DNA of 24,456 nucleotides from contig JNEM01013425.1 in the NCBI GenBank assembly GCA_000697335.1, forward strand, positions 1 through 24,456, given 5' to 3'. This document shows positions 1 to 11,096 of the stretch, one piece after another. Numbering within the stretch: position 1 is the stretch's first letter; the number at the start of each line of letters is the position of its first letter. The translations under genes were made by a program, and so were the position numbers. This DNA is from Conidiobolus incongruus B7586. Lineage: Eukaryota; Entomophthoromycota; Entomophthoromycetes; Entomophthorales; Conidiobolaceae. The notes under the pieces were generated by a model. It did not search any database. It was not told the DNA's origin and worked only from the letters and a program-made list of their open reading frames with translations.

Positions 1-2134
1 AATATCTAATAAAAATATATTTTTCATAAATTTTATATACCTCAAATATATATTTATATTTCTAATAATAGAATATATTTTATTAATATTGATTTTATAA
101 TTAATTAGAAATACAATTATTTAAATATATTTGTGATATATTATAGAACAAACTTTTTTCCGCTTATTAAATTAATATAGTAACAAATTAATTTTAATTG
201 ACATTTTTTGATTATAAAATATATATTAACAATCACTTAAGATAATATTTTGATTCGAAATATTAATTTATAATCGTGTCAATAAAACATTATTTGATAT
301 ATATATCATATTAATAAATTTATAAATGTATATTGCGTCAATGAGCTATCTTTCCTATTATTTAATTAAAACTTAGTAATGCTTACTAAGGAGTTATAAT
401 ATTTCTTCAAATCAAAGTATTTATAAGATAAATTAATTATTTTTTATTGTACAATATTCTATATAAACTTTGTTACTCTTATGTCATTTATGATTTTTAC
501 ATTAGTTATTGATTTACTAGTGTATTTAATATATTGCTTATAATTTTAGAAGAATTATAACATATCAAAAATTAAATATTTTATTATCGAAGTATTGTAA
601 AAAGTAGATTTTAATACTTACTATTTAATCAATTTTTTTACAGTGATATTTTTATGATAAATAAGAATAATAAATTTATTAGTGATAATGCTACCAATTA
701 AAAGATACAATAAAATATATAGTGTAAAATTTTTTAAAATTTTTATTGATTGGTTAAAGTTAAATAATATATAATTTCTGAAGTAATTTTTATGAATAAA
801 TATTTAATGATACAATAAAAATTGTAACAATATTAGATTAATGAACAAGGATTTTGATTTCTTGTATCAGGTTTTAAATTATATAAAATATATTAGGATA
901 TTTCATTATTAAAATGGATATATGTACTCATAAATAACTAGAATATATATATATTCTTATTATAATATAAGAACAAGTGAACTAAAAATTAAAATCAAGC
1001 TTTTAGTTCAATTATAAATCTATGTCAAAAAAAATTTTTTTCAATTGATATATTCCATAAAGTACACTAAATTAAAATAATTTTGAATGGTTAAAATTTG
1101 AATGAATATTTTAATAAATAAATAATTTTAAAATTATTAATTATTAATAGATAAAATATAAAGTTTTCAGATATTATAAAATTATCAATAAATAATATAT
1201 ATTAAAAATAATTTTTATAAAATCAATAATAATTAATTAATATAATATAACCAAAAATTGTGAAGAAAATTGAGTCATTTGAGATGCATAAGTAATTAAA
1301 GTGAGTTTTCAAACATTCAAATAAAATTGAAAATTAATCATGCAAAATTTAATAATAAGTATCCCTACAGCTAGATTAATATGCTTAATTTTAATTTGAA
1401 TAAAATTAATTTAATTATCCCTAATCGTGATAGTGTCAAATTAAAAAACGAGTAAAGTGCTTTGACTTAGACTTCTAGATCATAGTCTTATATTTTTACT
1501 AATTAACTTTAAACTATTATTTTAAATGTTTACTAATAAACAAAACTAAAAAAAATAATATTATTATTAAAATAAAATAAATTTAATTGTTATAAAATTA
1601 TGATATCATTTTATATAATTTAATATAAATTTGATTTAAATTCATTAATAAAGAAAATAATTATAGTAATAATTAATTAATTAATAATTAATCAATTTTT
1701 AGTAATTTATATTAATTTAGTGATATTAAGTAAAAAAAATATTGTTATTTTTTTTATAATTAATGTTAAAATATTCAAAGAAAGAAAAAAATAATGACTT
1801 AAGATTATCAATTAAATAATTAATTATAACAAATAACAGAATTAAAAACATAAATTAAATTTTATTTACATTTAACTGAAGTAATTAATTAAATATTACA
1901 CTTTAATAGTGAAATTTAAATTAATTATATTATATTATATTAGTGTTATATGGGTTTAGATTTGAATTAATAATAATTTAAATGTGTTATAATACCACTA
2001 TGAAAAGAGTGGTAGACCCAAAAAGGGAAATGCTTAGAATTAAACTTGGTTGATTGATACAAATTCAGCCATTGCTAACGCTTAACGGTTATTGGTTAGT
2101 TAAAGTATCAACAAATCAGTTGGAGAAATTGGGC
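1..2134. other. AT-rich intergenic DNA, no gene recognised
   Basis: This stretch is extremely A+T-rich, with frequent runs of A, T and TA, and every frame is broken at short intervals. I see no tRNA-like T-loop, no coding segment and no repeat end that I can support. A few CpG dinucleotides remain, which separates it from the CpG-free transposon block further right. The last roughly 140 bases, next to the transporter gene, are less AT-biased and probably hold that gene's 3' untranslated region. Confidence 0.6.
1993..2014. other. Small perfect hairpin downstream of the transporter gene
   Basis: A 7-bp perfect inverted repeat (TACCACT at 1993-1999 and AGTGGTA at 2008-2014) encloses an 8-base loop. 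It lies about 120 bases past the stop codon of the minus-strand transporter gene and could be part of its 3' untranslated region or 3'-end signal. A stem this short can also arise by chance, so no function is claimed. Confidence 0.3.
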
Positions 2135-3277
2135 TCAGTAAGTAGCAATAGATCCGTAATTTGTTACTGAAGATGATTGCTGATTATTGATCGGTAAATT
2201 CAGACTAGTGCGATTATTATTACTTCTAAGCTTGTTGGTAGGATTGTCGCACATACTCGGAAGCTGTTCTTTCTTGGGTCTGATAGATAGTAATACAACA
2301 CCAATTGACAAAATTACAGTACCCAAAATCACCATGATGAAGTTAAACCAGCTCAAATCATTCCATTGGTTAAAATACGCTAATCCGTTAAACAAACAAA
2401 ATAGCGTGGCTACACAGTAATTCGAGGGAATTCCAACGACAATATCGCAATACTCTATTCCCTTGTTTAAAAAAAACAGCTGGACAACTACACTCACTAT
2501 GAGGCCAAGGATAATGATCCAAGTGAGTAGATGATTGAACTGATTGTTCCCATTGAAGGTCAGAGTTAATAACTGGATACCTGATTTACAAAATAGAATA
2601 GACTGAGTTTGGACCGCACTCGCACATGCGCCATATATTAATCCAATGATAGTTCTGTTCATTTCAACGGAATATGAGCTAAATGGAAGCTTCGTTGCTA
2701 GTAATGATGATTCTGATTTGATCAACTTTCTTTCATTATAAAAATAGTTCCATATCAAAATCAATGTCAAGAGCGCTTCTTGTATTGAAAAATAGACAAT
2801 AAAACCGGGTCTTTGATAGAGTAATAATAACTCATCTAAATTATGGATTCTATCTGGAATTACCCCGTAATAACCAACTATAGCTGCTCCAATTACAATA
2901 ATTGTCGTGCCAATAAGCGAGAGATAACTAAGCACATCATCCAATATGAATTTGGCAAAGAGCGCATTGCTGATCAAGCTGAAAGCTCCTACTGGTGCTA
3001 ATAAAGTCACTGGCAAGCTACCAATGGAGCTGACTGAAGAAGTAGCACTGCCCAAGATGTAGATTCCAAAGCCGATCACCCACAAGTTTTCTCTATAAAA
3101 TTTTTTAAAAGGAGAAAGAGGTTCTGAAAGCTGTCTAGTTTGGTTGATAAAGCTCTTTTGCTGTAGTGTAAGTCCTAAACTACCTATTACAGAAGTTAAT
3201 ATCGTTACTGTGATTCCGATCGCTATATATTTAGTAGTGTTAGGATCTGTATCTTCCAAACTATTAATAAAATGCAT
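2135..3277 (-). CDS. NIPA-family magnesium transporter (Mg_trans_NIPA/DUF803)
   Basis: This intact 380-residue membrane protein resembles the NIPA/NIPA-like family, whose studied members carry Mg2+ across plasma or endosomal membranes. About nine hydrophobic segments are visible, near residues 17-38, 65-83, 88-112, 116-138, 157-180, 209-228, 250-270, 281-300 and 308-331, which is the family's usual number. Family-like sequence includes the helix around LLAPVGAFSLISNALFA (92-108), followed by an acidic turn and the next helix, and FFLNKGIEYCDIVVGIP (268-284), which corresponds to the conserved 'LNKAL..' region. The tail after residue 333 is hydrophilic and rich in Asn and Ser, probably cytosolic. 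The start is the first ATG of the frame, and helix 1 follows directly. There is one exon, ending in TGA, and codon use is far less AT-biased than the surroundings. Substrate is inferred from the family; transport of other divalent cations is possible. Confidence 0.85.
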   Translation of the reverse strand: MHFINSLEDTDPNTTKYIAIGITVTILTSVIGSLGLTLQQKSFINQTRQLSEPLSPFKKFYRENLWVIGFGIYILGSATSSVSSIGSLPVTLLAPVGAFSLISNALFAKFILDDVLSYLSLIGTTIIVIGAAIVGYYGVIPDRIHNLDELLLLYQRPGFIVYFSIQEALLTLILIWNYFYNERKLIKSESSLLATKLPFSSYSVEMNRTIIGLIYGACASAVQTQSILFCKSGIQLLTLTFNGNNQFNHLLTWIIILGLIVSVVVQLFFLNKGIEYCDIVVGIPSNYCVATLFCLFNGLAYFNQWNDLSWFNFIMVILGTVILSIGVVLLSIRPKKEQLPSMCDNPTNKLRSNNNRTSLNLPINNQQSSSVTNYGSIATY

Positions 3278-3445
3278 TGAATTAAATAATAGTAAATATT
3301 ATAATACAAAAAGATTCCTTTGGCTAAAAATGGTAGAAGTAGATTAAAATGAAGGAATCAAAGCAAAATAAAGAAGAGGGTAAAGGGCTTTGGACGATAA
3401 ATTCAGGTGAATACTTAAGGTTCAAAAAGGGTGGAATACTTTAGC

Positions 3446-3455
3446 CTTTATATAG
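3446..3455 (-). promoter_or_regulatory. TATA-box-like element upstream of the transporter gene
   Basis: Read on the minus strand this is CTATATAAAG, a good TATA-box match, about 170 bases upstream of the transporter start codon. It sits in a locally less AT-rich stretch (about 3340-3540), which makes it more notable than the many TA runs elsewhere. Use as a core promoter is inferred. Confidence 0.4.
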
Positions 3456-5956
3456 TGGATGATTTGCCGTGAATTTGATTCCAGTTCTCTGAACACAGAA
3501 TAGCTGATTAAGGAATTGATGAAATCACTTTATTAACCAGATGTTACTATATTTATCAAATATTCTTCACCCAATCAAATTATACGCTTGATGTTTTTTA
3601 CAGAGCTTAAGATTACCCTGAATATTCCTTAATGATTAATTCTTGTTGAATTAAAAAATCAATTTATAATTCAGATTGTTAATATCTACCTCTGACATCG
3701 GAATCATTTTATAACTATATCAAAATAAAAATAAGAATATTGCAATCAGGAAAATTATAATTGTTCCTGATAAATTGTTATTTAATAATTTCAGTATATG
3801 ATATCCTTCAAGATATAAATATTTCCAAAAAACGAAAGTAATTAATCTTATATTTTATATTAGCATATTAGATAAAAGACATCATATCATAATTAGTAAT
3901 AAAATTTTCAATTTCAAGAATTACAATCCCTGACTTTATTTCCTGTTGAATGACTTGATTTTTTACCAATTTTAAAATCAAAACTATAATGAGAATATTA
4001 TTTATAAAGTAATCCACTATTCATGAGTTTTTGAGAACTCTAAAGGTGCATCATAATTGTATTAAAATTTTTTTCATAATTGAAATATTTTCGGCAATTT
4101 AAAATTTTGGGATGTTATGCACTTAATTTTGGAATTTTTTTTACATAAATTCATCAATGTCATTAAAATTCAAAATGAATAAGAAAAACTAAGAAAAAAT
4201 TCAACAAAGAATTTAAAATTATAATGCATAATGAGAACTATATATTGTAACTAGCAACATTGTGTTTTTTTATGGAATGATCTCCTGAATTTTAGTTTCT
4301 GACATTGGAAAAGATGAAAAAAATTCCAAAATCTAAATTGATTGATAAGCATGATCTCTTGATTAATTATTGAGTTCGGAACATTAATTTATTGAGAACA
4401 TCATAATTAAAACGATTTTGTTTTTTAAATGATGAGTTTTATCAAATATAATTCAAGTTGAAATAATAATAAAATATAGTTAAATGTTAATTTTTGTGAT
4501 GATTAGTAATATATTCAAAGATGTATTCACAATCATTGAAATATAATTAATACTGAAAAATTCATATTTTATAGTTTGAGATATTATAATCAAAAATTTA
4601 GCTATGTAATTTTGGGAATAACTGTTTTTATTTAGTATTGTTTTTTCTTATTTTATCTAATATTTATGATAATTGCATAATGATACTATAACTCAAAACT
4701 AGATTTTATAAAAGATGGTCAAGTACACATTTTATAAGATTAAATTTGAAAATTCCGACTAGATTCAATAAATTACTAACATATCACTATTTCAAAACTA
4801 TCAAGATAATATTCCTTGACTGGTTTGTATAATATTTATTGTTATTATCATTATAATAAATTACAATTCTGATATTGAAAAAATGCAAATTTAAAAACGC
4901 TTAAATATTCATCATCTGAAAATTAATATATATATATATATATAATATGTAGTGATTTAATTTTTGTGTGCTATTAAATAAAACAAACAAATCAACAATA
5001 TATTGAGAATTGGATTGATTATTTGAATTTAGTTGATTATCCTTTTTCTAAATAAGTCATAATTAGTATATTAGAAAACAATGTTTAAAATCAACTTGGC
5101 TAATTTTTATTAGATCAATGATGGCAATATCAACGCTTTTGATTAAAAATTGCTTTGAGAATTTTCTCTATCATTGATTATTACACATTTTTATAATCAT
5201 ATTCAAAATAATAATTTTTTAATCCTGATAGCAAATATTTAGTATTATTGATATTTTTATAAAAAATCTTCAATATCAATGCAATTTTGATTTGTGAATA
5301 GATAACAATCTAAGAATAAGAATAATAGTATCATTAGATGCTTCAATTTTGTTCGAAAATAGAATAATACCCTGTCATTTAAAATGATTTATCATATTGT
5401 GAAATGCTATTTATAAAACATACCAAGGTAATAACTATGAATTTAATGGTTATTAGTATAGTACAAAAAAAGGAAATAATTTATATTAATTGTCAACAAT
5501 TGAAAACCTAATCAAGAAAAGCTGTTTTGGGATAATGATTAAAAGTCTAGACTATATATTATATCTCAAATCGATCACAAGATGAACTTTAAATATTATT
5601 AAAACTTTAAACTATATAATAAAACGTATTGCATGAGATATATATTCGAATTTACTATTTTACAATTTTTTATGTCAATATTTTTTCAATATGAAGAATC
5701 AATATCAATGACAAGATTTTCCACTAAGCGTGATTAAACGAAAAAAAATTAAATTCCTAAATCATCATATCAATATATTAATGAGGCTGATTAATATAAT
5801 TAATATGAAAAATATAGTATTATTATATTGTGGAAATTTTTCAATATTCATTGTATTTTTGAGAAAAAAAATGAGATTAATATTAATTTTTGGAACACTG
5901 CATACATATCTAATATGATTAGATATTAATATTAATGATTAATACGAAATCGATAA

Positions 5957-5982
5957 ATATATATATATATATATATATATAT
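5957..5982. repeat. (AT)13 microsatellite
   Basis: An uninterrupted dinucleotide run of 13 AT units. Shorter TA runs occur near 4926-4944, 22706-22718 and 22951-22968. These are typical slippage tracts in very AT-rich DNA. Confidence 0.9.
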
Positions 5983-7071
5983 TAATTTTGGTTTCAAATG
6001 GTAAATATTTTCAAATATTATAGAAAGACAATTAGTATAGTGATATTAAGCAGATCATACTTTCTTAATTGAAAAGTGATTAAATAACTGATTTGCTATT
6101 AATATCAATATATTTTTCTATAAAGATTAATATATAGATATTATTCAATATATCATTATATCAATGCCAAATAAATAATTAAGCTTAGGTTAATATATTC
6201 CAAATAAATATATATATTCTAATAATCTTTGACATTTTCATAATTAAAATCTAATAAAATTTATATTTTTATATGTAACTTTTAACTCAAATTATATTAT
6301 TCTATACAAAGTAGAATTTTTTTTCTGATTTAATTATAATTATTTAATTCTTTCTTTTGACAAGATATAATGATTTTATATTAAATAATCATATAATATT
6401 AATTTTTTTTATATAAATTTAATTCATATTACTTTTAAAATTATAAAATTTTTAACCAAACAAGAAAAATACTCCTATATAACAATAAATAACTTAAAAT
6501 CATGATATCAAAATTAACCAATCAAAATGAATCAAAATATTATCATATTTAATTTAGTAAATTTTTGTAAAATTAAACTAAATTTCTTGTGGATATTAAA
6601 ATCATTATCTTAAAACATTTAATTAATATTAAATTAATTTCACTTGTCAAAACTAAAAGAATATTCGATATATTGAATTTTATGATCTAATTGACTCAAA
6701 CTTCTGTATTATTAATTAAACTGGCTATGGATTATTAGTTTATGTAATTAGTGACATAGACATTAAATAATAAAAATAAATTCTTATCATAATATTAAAT
6801 AGATTGAAGAAAAATTTTATAATTGAAATTTAATGATTTAATCAAAATCATATGATGTGAGTTTAGATTATGAAATTAGATAACAAATATGATATTAATG
6901 GATTCTAATGTTCGTCATATGATATAAATTAAAATACAAAAAAAATATTAGATTAAACCTACATATGACTAGAATAGTATGAATCAAATACAATTCTGTG
7001 AATACATTTACAAAAATGCTCCCGGTTTAATGAATTAAAATATATATAATTAAAATAATACACTAACTACA

Positions 7072-8475
7072 CTACACAAATTTGGGTAAGGGAATTTTCA
7101 CCTCTTTAGAGCCGTATGAAGTGGGAACAACTGCCAAAATATGATTCCTGGGGAACTGTAAGAACGGTATCTCTTTCTCGGGTATGTCGAAAAAGTATGC
7201 ATATATGCATCGCAATACTGATTCGTGAGCGATAATCACTACGTCATCTTTCTCTCTCTCCAACTCGAGGATGGTTGGCTCAAGCCGGATTGCAAGCTCA
7301 AGGTATGATTCAGCACGAGGATAGCGATGTCTATAGGGATCTTTTTTATGCTTGATAACTTCTTCAGGGTACTTGATGGCAAGCTCCTCTGGTGTAAGAC
7401 CTTCAGCCTCACCAGGATGAATAGGTACTAAAGCTTTTCTAGGTTCAAGATAGATGTTGGTGTTAAAATAGTGCTTGGAGTTCATCTTGGTAGTTGTTGT
7501 AGTTGTAGTGAGAGTTGCAGGAAGAGTAGAGGGTGCACTTCCATTGATAGAAGAAGTTTCACTCCTACATTCGTCTTCATGTTCAATAAAATGGTATCCA
7601 GTTTCAATGGAACGATTCAGAGTGCTTGTCCAGATTTTTAAACATTTGTGGCGCTCTCCATTGTGCACTTTGTTTTCTAGTTCACGCATGATCAGTTCTT
7701 TGACATAGTGAGAATAGTTGTGACCCGCCTCTGTTAAACGCGAGTTACTAGTTAAAATCTCTTCATCTTCACACTCGCCGTCTCTAACAAAGTAAATGGT
7801 CCTGGAAGTGATGTGAAGATTCATCAAGTAATAAACAATACGCGTTTCCAAATAGCCTCGAATGTTATTCATGATCATCTGCTGTAAATTTATGATTTTG
7901 ACATAACTTAAGTGCTTATCATTGTCATCCAGAGTTTCATAAAATGGTTTGTGGTTGTCGATGCGTAGACGAAAGTCAGCTGCCGCCTTTTCTGGGTCCC
8001 AGCTTACATAATCTGGCGAAGATACCTTGACTGATCGGATATTACTTTCAATGATCTCTTGTTGGTCACATATGCTCTCAATAAACATCACATGGATTCC
8101 GAGACTATCTAGCTGGTTAAATATCTCTGTACGCCTTTGTCTGCTTGTGTTTGACGCGTCATAAATACCTACTTGACCACCTTCGCTGAACCAGTCGATC
8201 ATTGCATTTATGGCAGTTTGAGCTATTTCCGCTCGAATTTCATGCGTTTCAGTATTCAAAGGGTTGAAGAACTCGGCTGATTTGGGACCCACTCTTTCTC
8301 TGCGATAGTCTCCTAAATGAAATACCTTGGTCTTGACCCCAAGCCAATTGAGATAACGCCTTAGTGCTCTAGTAATATGCGTTTTCCCTCTAGCTGGGAG
8401 TCCTACAGTGACGATGCTAATTACACCCGCGTGAAATAAACGACCCGATTGTGTTTGATAAAGCTGAGCAGCCAT
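7072..8475 (-). CDS. 6-phosphofructo-2-kinase with degenerate fructose-2,6-bisphosphatase domain
   Basis: This intact 467-residue protein of the PFKFB family uses ATP to make fructose-2,6-bisphosphate, the cytosolic activator of phosphofructokinase-1 and inhibitor of fructose-1,6-bisphosphatase. The kinase domain (about 15-220) shows the P-loop GLPARGKT (25-32), LGDYRRE (54-60), the Walker-B-like segment YDASNTSRQRR (105-115) and SPDY (153-156). The C-terminal histidine-phosphatase domain (about 225-460) is recognisable but altered. The motif normally read as RHGE is RDGE (231-234), so the nucleophilic His is Asp232. The region that normally carries the catalytic Glu (NEID in animal enzymes) reads VPIH (350-353). 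Arg288 and the second His, His417, are kept. A Ser/Thr-rich insert (about 301-335, including seven Thr in a row) interrupts the domain. Kinase-only activity is inferred, by analogy with yeast Pfk26, where the same His is replaced. There is one exon, ending in TAG; no long N-terminal regulatory extension is present. Confidence 0.93.
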   Translation of the reverse strand: MAAQLYQTQSGRLFHAGVISIVTVGLPARGKTHITRALRRYLNWLGVKTKVFHLGDYRRERVGPKSAEFFNPLNTETHEIRAEIAQTAINAMIDWFSEGGQVGIYDASNTSRQRRTEIFNQLDSLGIHVMFIESICDQQEIIESNIRSVKVSSPDYVSWDPEKAAADFRLRIDNHKPFYETLDDNDKHLSYVKIINLQQMIMNNIRGYLETRIVYYLMNLHITSRTIYFVRDGECEDEEILTSNSRLTEAGHNYSHYVKELIMRELENKVHNGERHKCLKIWTSTLNRSIETGYHFIEHEDECRSETSSINGSAPSTLPATLTTTTTTTKMNSKHYFNTNIYLEPRKALVPIHPGEAEGLTPEELAIKYPEEVIKHKKDPYRHRYPRAESYLELAIRLEPTILELEREKDDVVIIAHESVLRCIYAYFFDIPEKEIPFLQFPRNHILAVVPTSYGSKEVKIPLPKFV

Positions 8476-8767
8476 TTGAAGTATGTTAGTTAATAGATTA
8501 GTAATACAAAATAATAAAATAAAGTAAATTTAATAAGAATCAATACTTGATAACTGTATCAAACTCAATTCTTTATCTTATATTGCTATTGATTAAATAT
8601 AAATATTTTTGTTAATAATTTTTATAGTTTTTAGGAAATTTTTTGAAATGAGTGTCTGTCATCAATATATAGTAAGTTTATGAATTCATAAATTTTGATT
8701 GTTATCTTGATAAGAATTTTAACACAACTCCCAACTACACTCAGTGGTTGTATCATTGCTTGTTATG

Positions 8768-8772
8768 ATTGG
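8768..8772 (-). promoter_or_regulatory. Possible CCAAT box upstream of the kinase gene
   Basis: ATTGG on the plus strand reads CCAAT on the minus strand, about 295 bases upstream of the kinase start codon, in a less AT-rich patch (about 8700-8850). CCAAT boxes bound by the HAP/NF-Y complex are common in fungal promoters. A five-base match is weak evidence. Confidence 0.25.
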
Positions 8773-9749
8773 TTAATTAGATTTTAGAATTTATCAACTG
8801 AACCCTTATAATTTTAATTTTTGTCCCACTTGGCCAAAGTTTCGAGTTGGATCATTTCATAAATGATAAAATTTGACTTTTTAAGCAATTAGGAGTTAAA
8901 GTGGAGTAAAAGTAAATGATATTTAGTAGATTTTATTAAAATTAACTACCAAAATATTAAATCATAATATGAAAATATATCAATTATTAAGCCTACTACA
9001 TATTAAATAATTTAAAATAATCTTAATGAATTATCCCATAAATGACTATATGATTAAAGTCAATACATTATAATATTATTTTGTTATCTGATATTAAACC
9101 AAATAATAGGAGTTAATGAGAAAAAATATATTAAAATAATCAAATAAAAAAAATAAATTTCATATGAATTTTGATTATTTATTATTTAGTAATTGAATAG
9201 ACTGAAGCGCAGGCAGAATAGAATGGAGATCACATTATTAAGGGATCACTAAACATTGAAAGATTAAATTAATCTATGATATAATTCAATTGATCCAGTT
9301 ATATTTCAAATAATTTGACTTATTATTAATCCAAAATTCAAATCAGATGATTATATAGTATCTTAACTATTGTTATGATTAATGATAGATTCATAGTTAA
9401 TTAATTCTCTCAAACATTTTTACAAACTTTAATATACAGTTAACTATACTTGATATGAAATAGGGACATATGATCATTTTTTTCTATATTTGAATCATAT
9501 GATTTAGCTTTATTTTTAATTTATTATCATTGGCTATAACAATCACACATAATTAATAATGATTTGTGAAAATATTTAATACAGTTTTAATTTATTCAAT
9601 ATTATATTAAAATAATAATATACTAGACTAGTATTGAAATTAATATTGTTAAGTTATTTAGTGGTTCAAAATGTAATTTCCTAAAATTAAATATTATTTT
9701 ATAAAATCACAAAAAATTTAAAAGTACATTATATTTACTATATATATAA

Positions 9750-9751
9750 TA
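9750..9751. repeat. TA target-site duplication, left end of outer Tc1-like shell
   Basis: The dinucleotide TA directly precedes the left 35-bp inverted terminal repeat, and a matching TA follows the right one at 22754-22755. Tc1/mariner elements always duplicate TA. In DNA this AT-rich the match alone proves little, so the call rests on the inverted repeats. Confidence 0.45.
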
Positions 9752-9786
9752 CATTAACCTACAAAAGTAAGTTATAAAATTAAAAA
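9752..9786 (+). repeat. Left terminal inverted repeat of outer shell
   Basis: The arm begins CATTAACC and contains AAAAGTAAGTTATAAAAT. It pairs with 22719-22753 over 35 bp with four transition differences. Confidence 0.65.
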
Positions 9787-9825
9787 CACTTATATTTTTA
9801 CTAATAACTTGATTAATATTTAATA

Positions 9826-9830
9826 AAATA
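9826..9830. repeat. 5-bp target-site duplication AAATA (left), outer chromovirus
   Basis: AAATA immediately precedes the LTR start and recurs immediately after the far LTR at 21254-21258. Five base pairs is the usual Ty3/gypsy duplication length. Confidence 0.75.
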
Positions 9831-10227
9831 TATTAAGAGACTAGTTCTCTAAATTTTTATATACACTTTCATATAATCCAATTAACTATAAATTATATGA
9901 TTAATTTATACTTATATAATTAAATTAATTGTATAAATAGCATTGAATTATCTAATAAACTAGGTTTTTTTTTCTTCTCAATTCTTACTATTTTTTACTT
10001 TTACACTATTTTTAAAATTAAGACTATATTCTATTAATATTATAAGATATTAACACTACCTAATATAAATTTTAATATATTAGTAACTTATCCTAGTTTA
10101 AAGCTTAATTAAACTTTATTTATACTTGCACACTACAGCTACATTATATTATTATATTTTATACCACACTACTTTTATATTAAGTTTTCCTCTATATTAT
10201 ATTAGTTTAACTACTATTATATTTATA
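9831..10227 (+). repeat. 5' LTR of outer chromovirus copy (LTR A)
   Basis: About 397 bp, aligning end to end with the other three LTRs. Its boundaries follow from the shared ends and the flanking AAATA. It shares with LTR D a six-T run and a distinctive pyrimidine stretch near its position 130-165. Confidence 0.85.
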
Positions 10228-11096
10228 TAGTAGCAGTAATAAAACTGTTAAAAACCTATTAGATATTAATAACTATTTATATTAAATTTAATTATTACTA
10301 TTTTAAATTTTATCTATAATTTATTTTATTTAAATTTAACACTATATACTATAATACTACTAAAAAAAATACCCTTATATTATTTTAATGATGATAGTAA
10401 TTTAATTACTAAGTGAATCTAAAACTTTAGTTTTTAAAAACTTATTACCCTTTAAAAAACTTATATTAGACAACTTTTGATTGAAAAAAACATGTTTTAA
10501 AGAGTTTAAATCTAATAAACTAGCTACTTTATTATAATTAATACATTAAACTACCTCTTTAATATTTTTAAAAACAAATTAACTACTTATAATAGTTTAA
10601 AAAACCTTTACAAGCTTAAAAACTACCTTAAAAACATAAAGAATTATTTTGATTTGATTTTTAATAAAGATTTAGAGAATATCTTTAAATTAACTACTTT
10701 TTTTTAGAAAAATCTATTTATATTTGGTAGTTAACTTATTATAAGTTTAATCCTAAAGAATCTTTAAGAGGATAACTTACTATAAAAATATAAACTTTTA
10801 AACAATTAGAAAAAGCTTTTAAAAAGAGGTATTACCTAAAAAATTAAATTTAATTAACAAGAGAAAAGCTTTCTTAGCTTAAATAAAAAACTTCTACAAG
10901 ATAATTAATTAAGAAATTTAATGAAATATATTTAAACATATTAAATATCACTGAAGAAAAATAAATCTATAAACTATTATAATACCTTAACCTTTAAATA
11001 AAGCTTTAATTAATCAGTAAAGAACACTTTAATAATATATTTTTTTCTAATATTTATAATATAGCAATTATAATTGATAATATCTTTTACTCTATA
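10228..11096 (+). pseudogene. Outer chromovirus interior, gag-side part (fossil)
   Basis: This 869-bp segment aligns with the start of the inner copy's interior (11496 to about 12362), the gag side of the element. It stops abruptly where the inner element was inserted; the last five bases, CTATA (11092-11096), are the insertion duplication. Its continuation lies at 16808. It is heavily degraded. Confidence 0.8.
11092..11096. repeat. 5-bp target-site duplication CTATA (left), inner chromovirus
   Basis: CTATA directly precedes the inner element and recurs at 16808-16812 directly after it. The inner copy has the closely matching uninterrupted sequence at the corresponding place (around 12360), confirming the insertion point. 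Confidence 0.85.

Larger units (their letters stand above)
3278..7071. other. Long AT-rich intergenic region between the two genes
   Basis: Nearly 3.8 kb separates the two minus-strand genes. The first 250 bases or so are relatively G-containing and probably hold the transporter promoter. The rest is very AT-rich, with TA microsatellites at about 4926-4944 and 5957-5982. About 20 CpG dinucleotides are present. I could not recognise any coding segment, RNA gene or transposon end. The longest open frames here, such as about 60 codons at 5730-5918, are low-complexity Ile/Lys/Asn/Leu sequence expected by chance. Confidence 0.6.
8476..9751. other. AT-rich intergenic DNA upstream of the kinase gene
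   Basis: This holds the presumed promoter of the minus-strand kinase (about 8476-8900) and then featureless AT-rich sequence up to the first transposon end at 9752. The last CpG before the CpG-free block is at 9208-9209. I see no gene, RNA or repeat here that I can support. Confidence 0.6.

Noticed and set aside
2187-2420. 77-codon open frame on the plus strand
   Set aside because: It lies antisense within the transporter gene, has no recognisable sequence and follows from that gene's codons.
3144-3347. 67-codon open frame on the plus strand
   Set aside because: Mostly antisense to the start of the transporter gene, with no family resemblance.
5114-5178. Inverted 9-mers ATCAATGAT and ATCATTGAT
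   Set aside because: Short arms far apart in AT-rich sequence; no supporting boundary, duplication or conservation visible.
5730-5918. 62-codon open frame on the plus strand
   Set aside because: Ile/Lys/Leu/Asn-rich low-complexity sequence in very AT-rich DNA, with no composition change, no neighbour and no motif; consistent with chance.
7475-7708. 77-codon open frame on the plus strand with a run of valines
   Set aside because: Antisense of the poly-Thr insert and neighbouring codons of the kinase gene.
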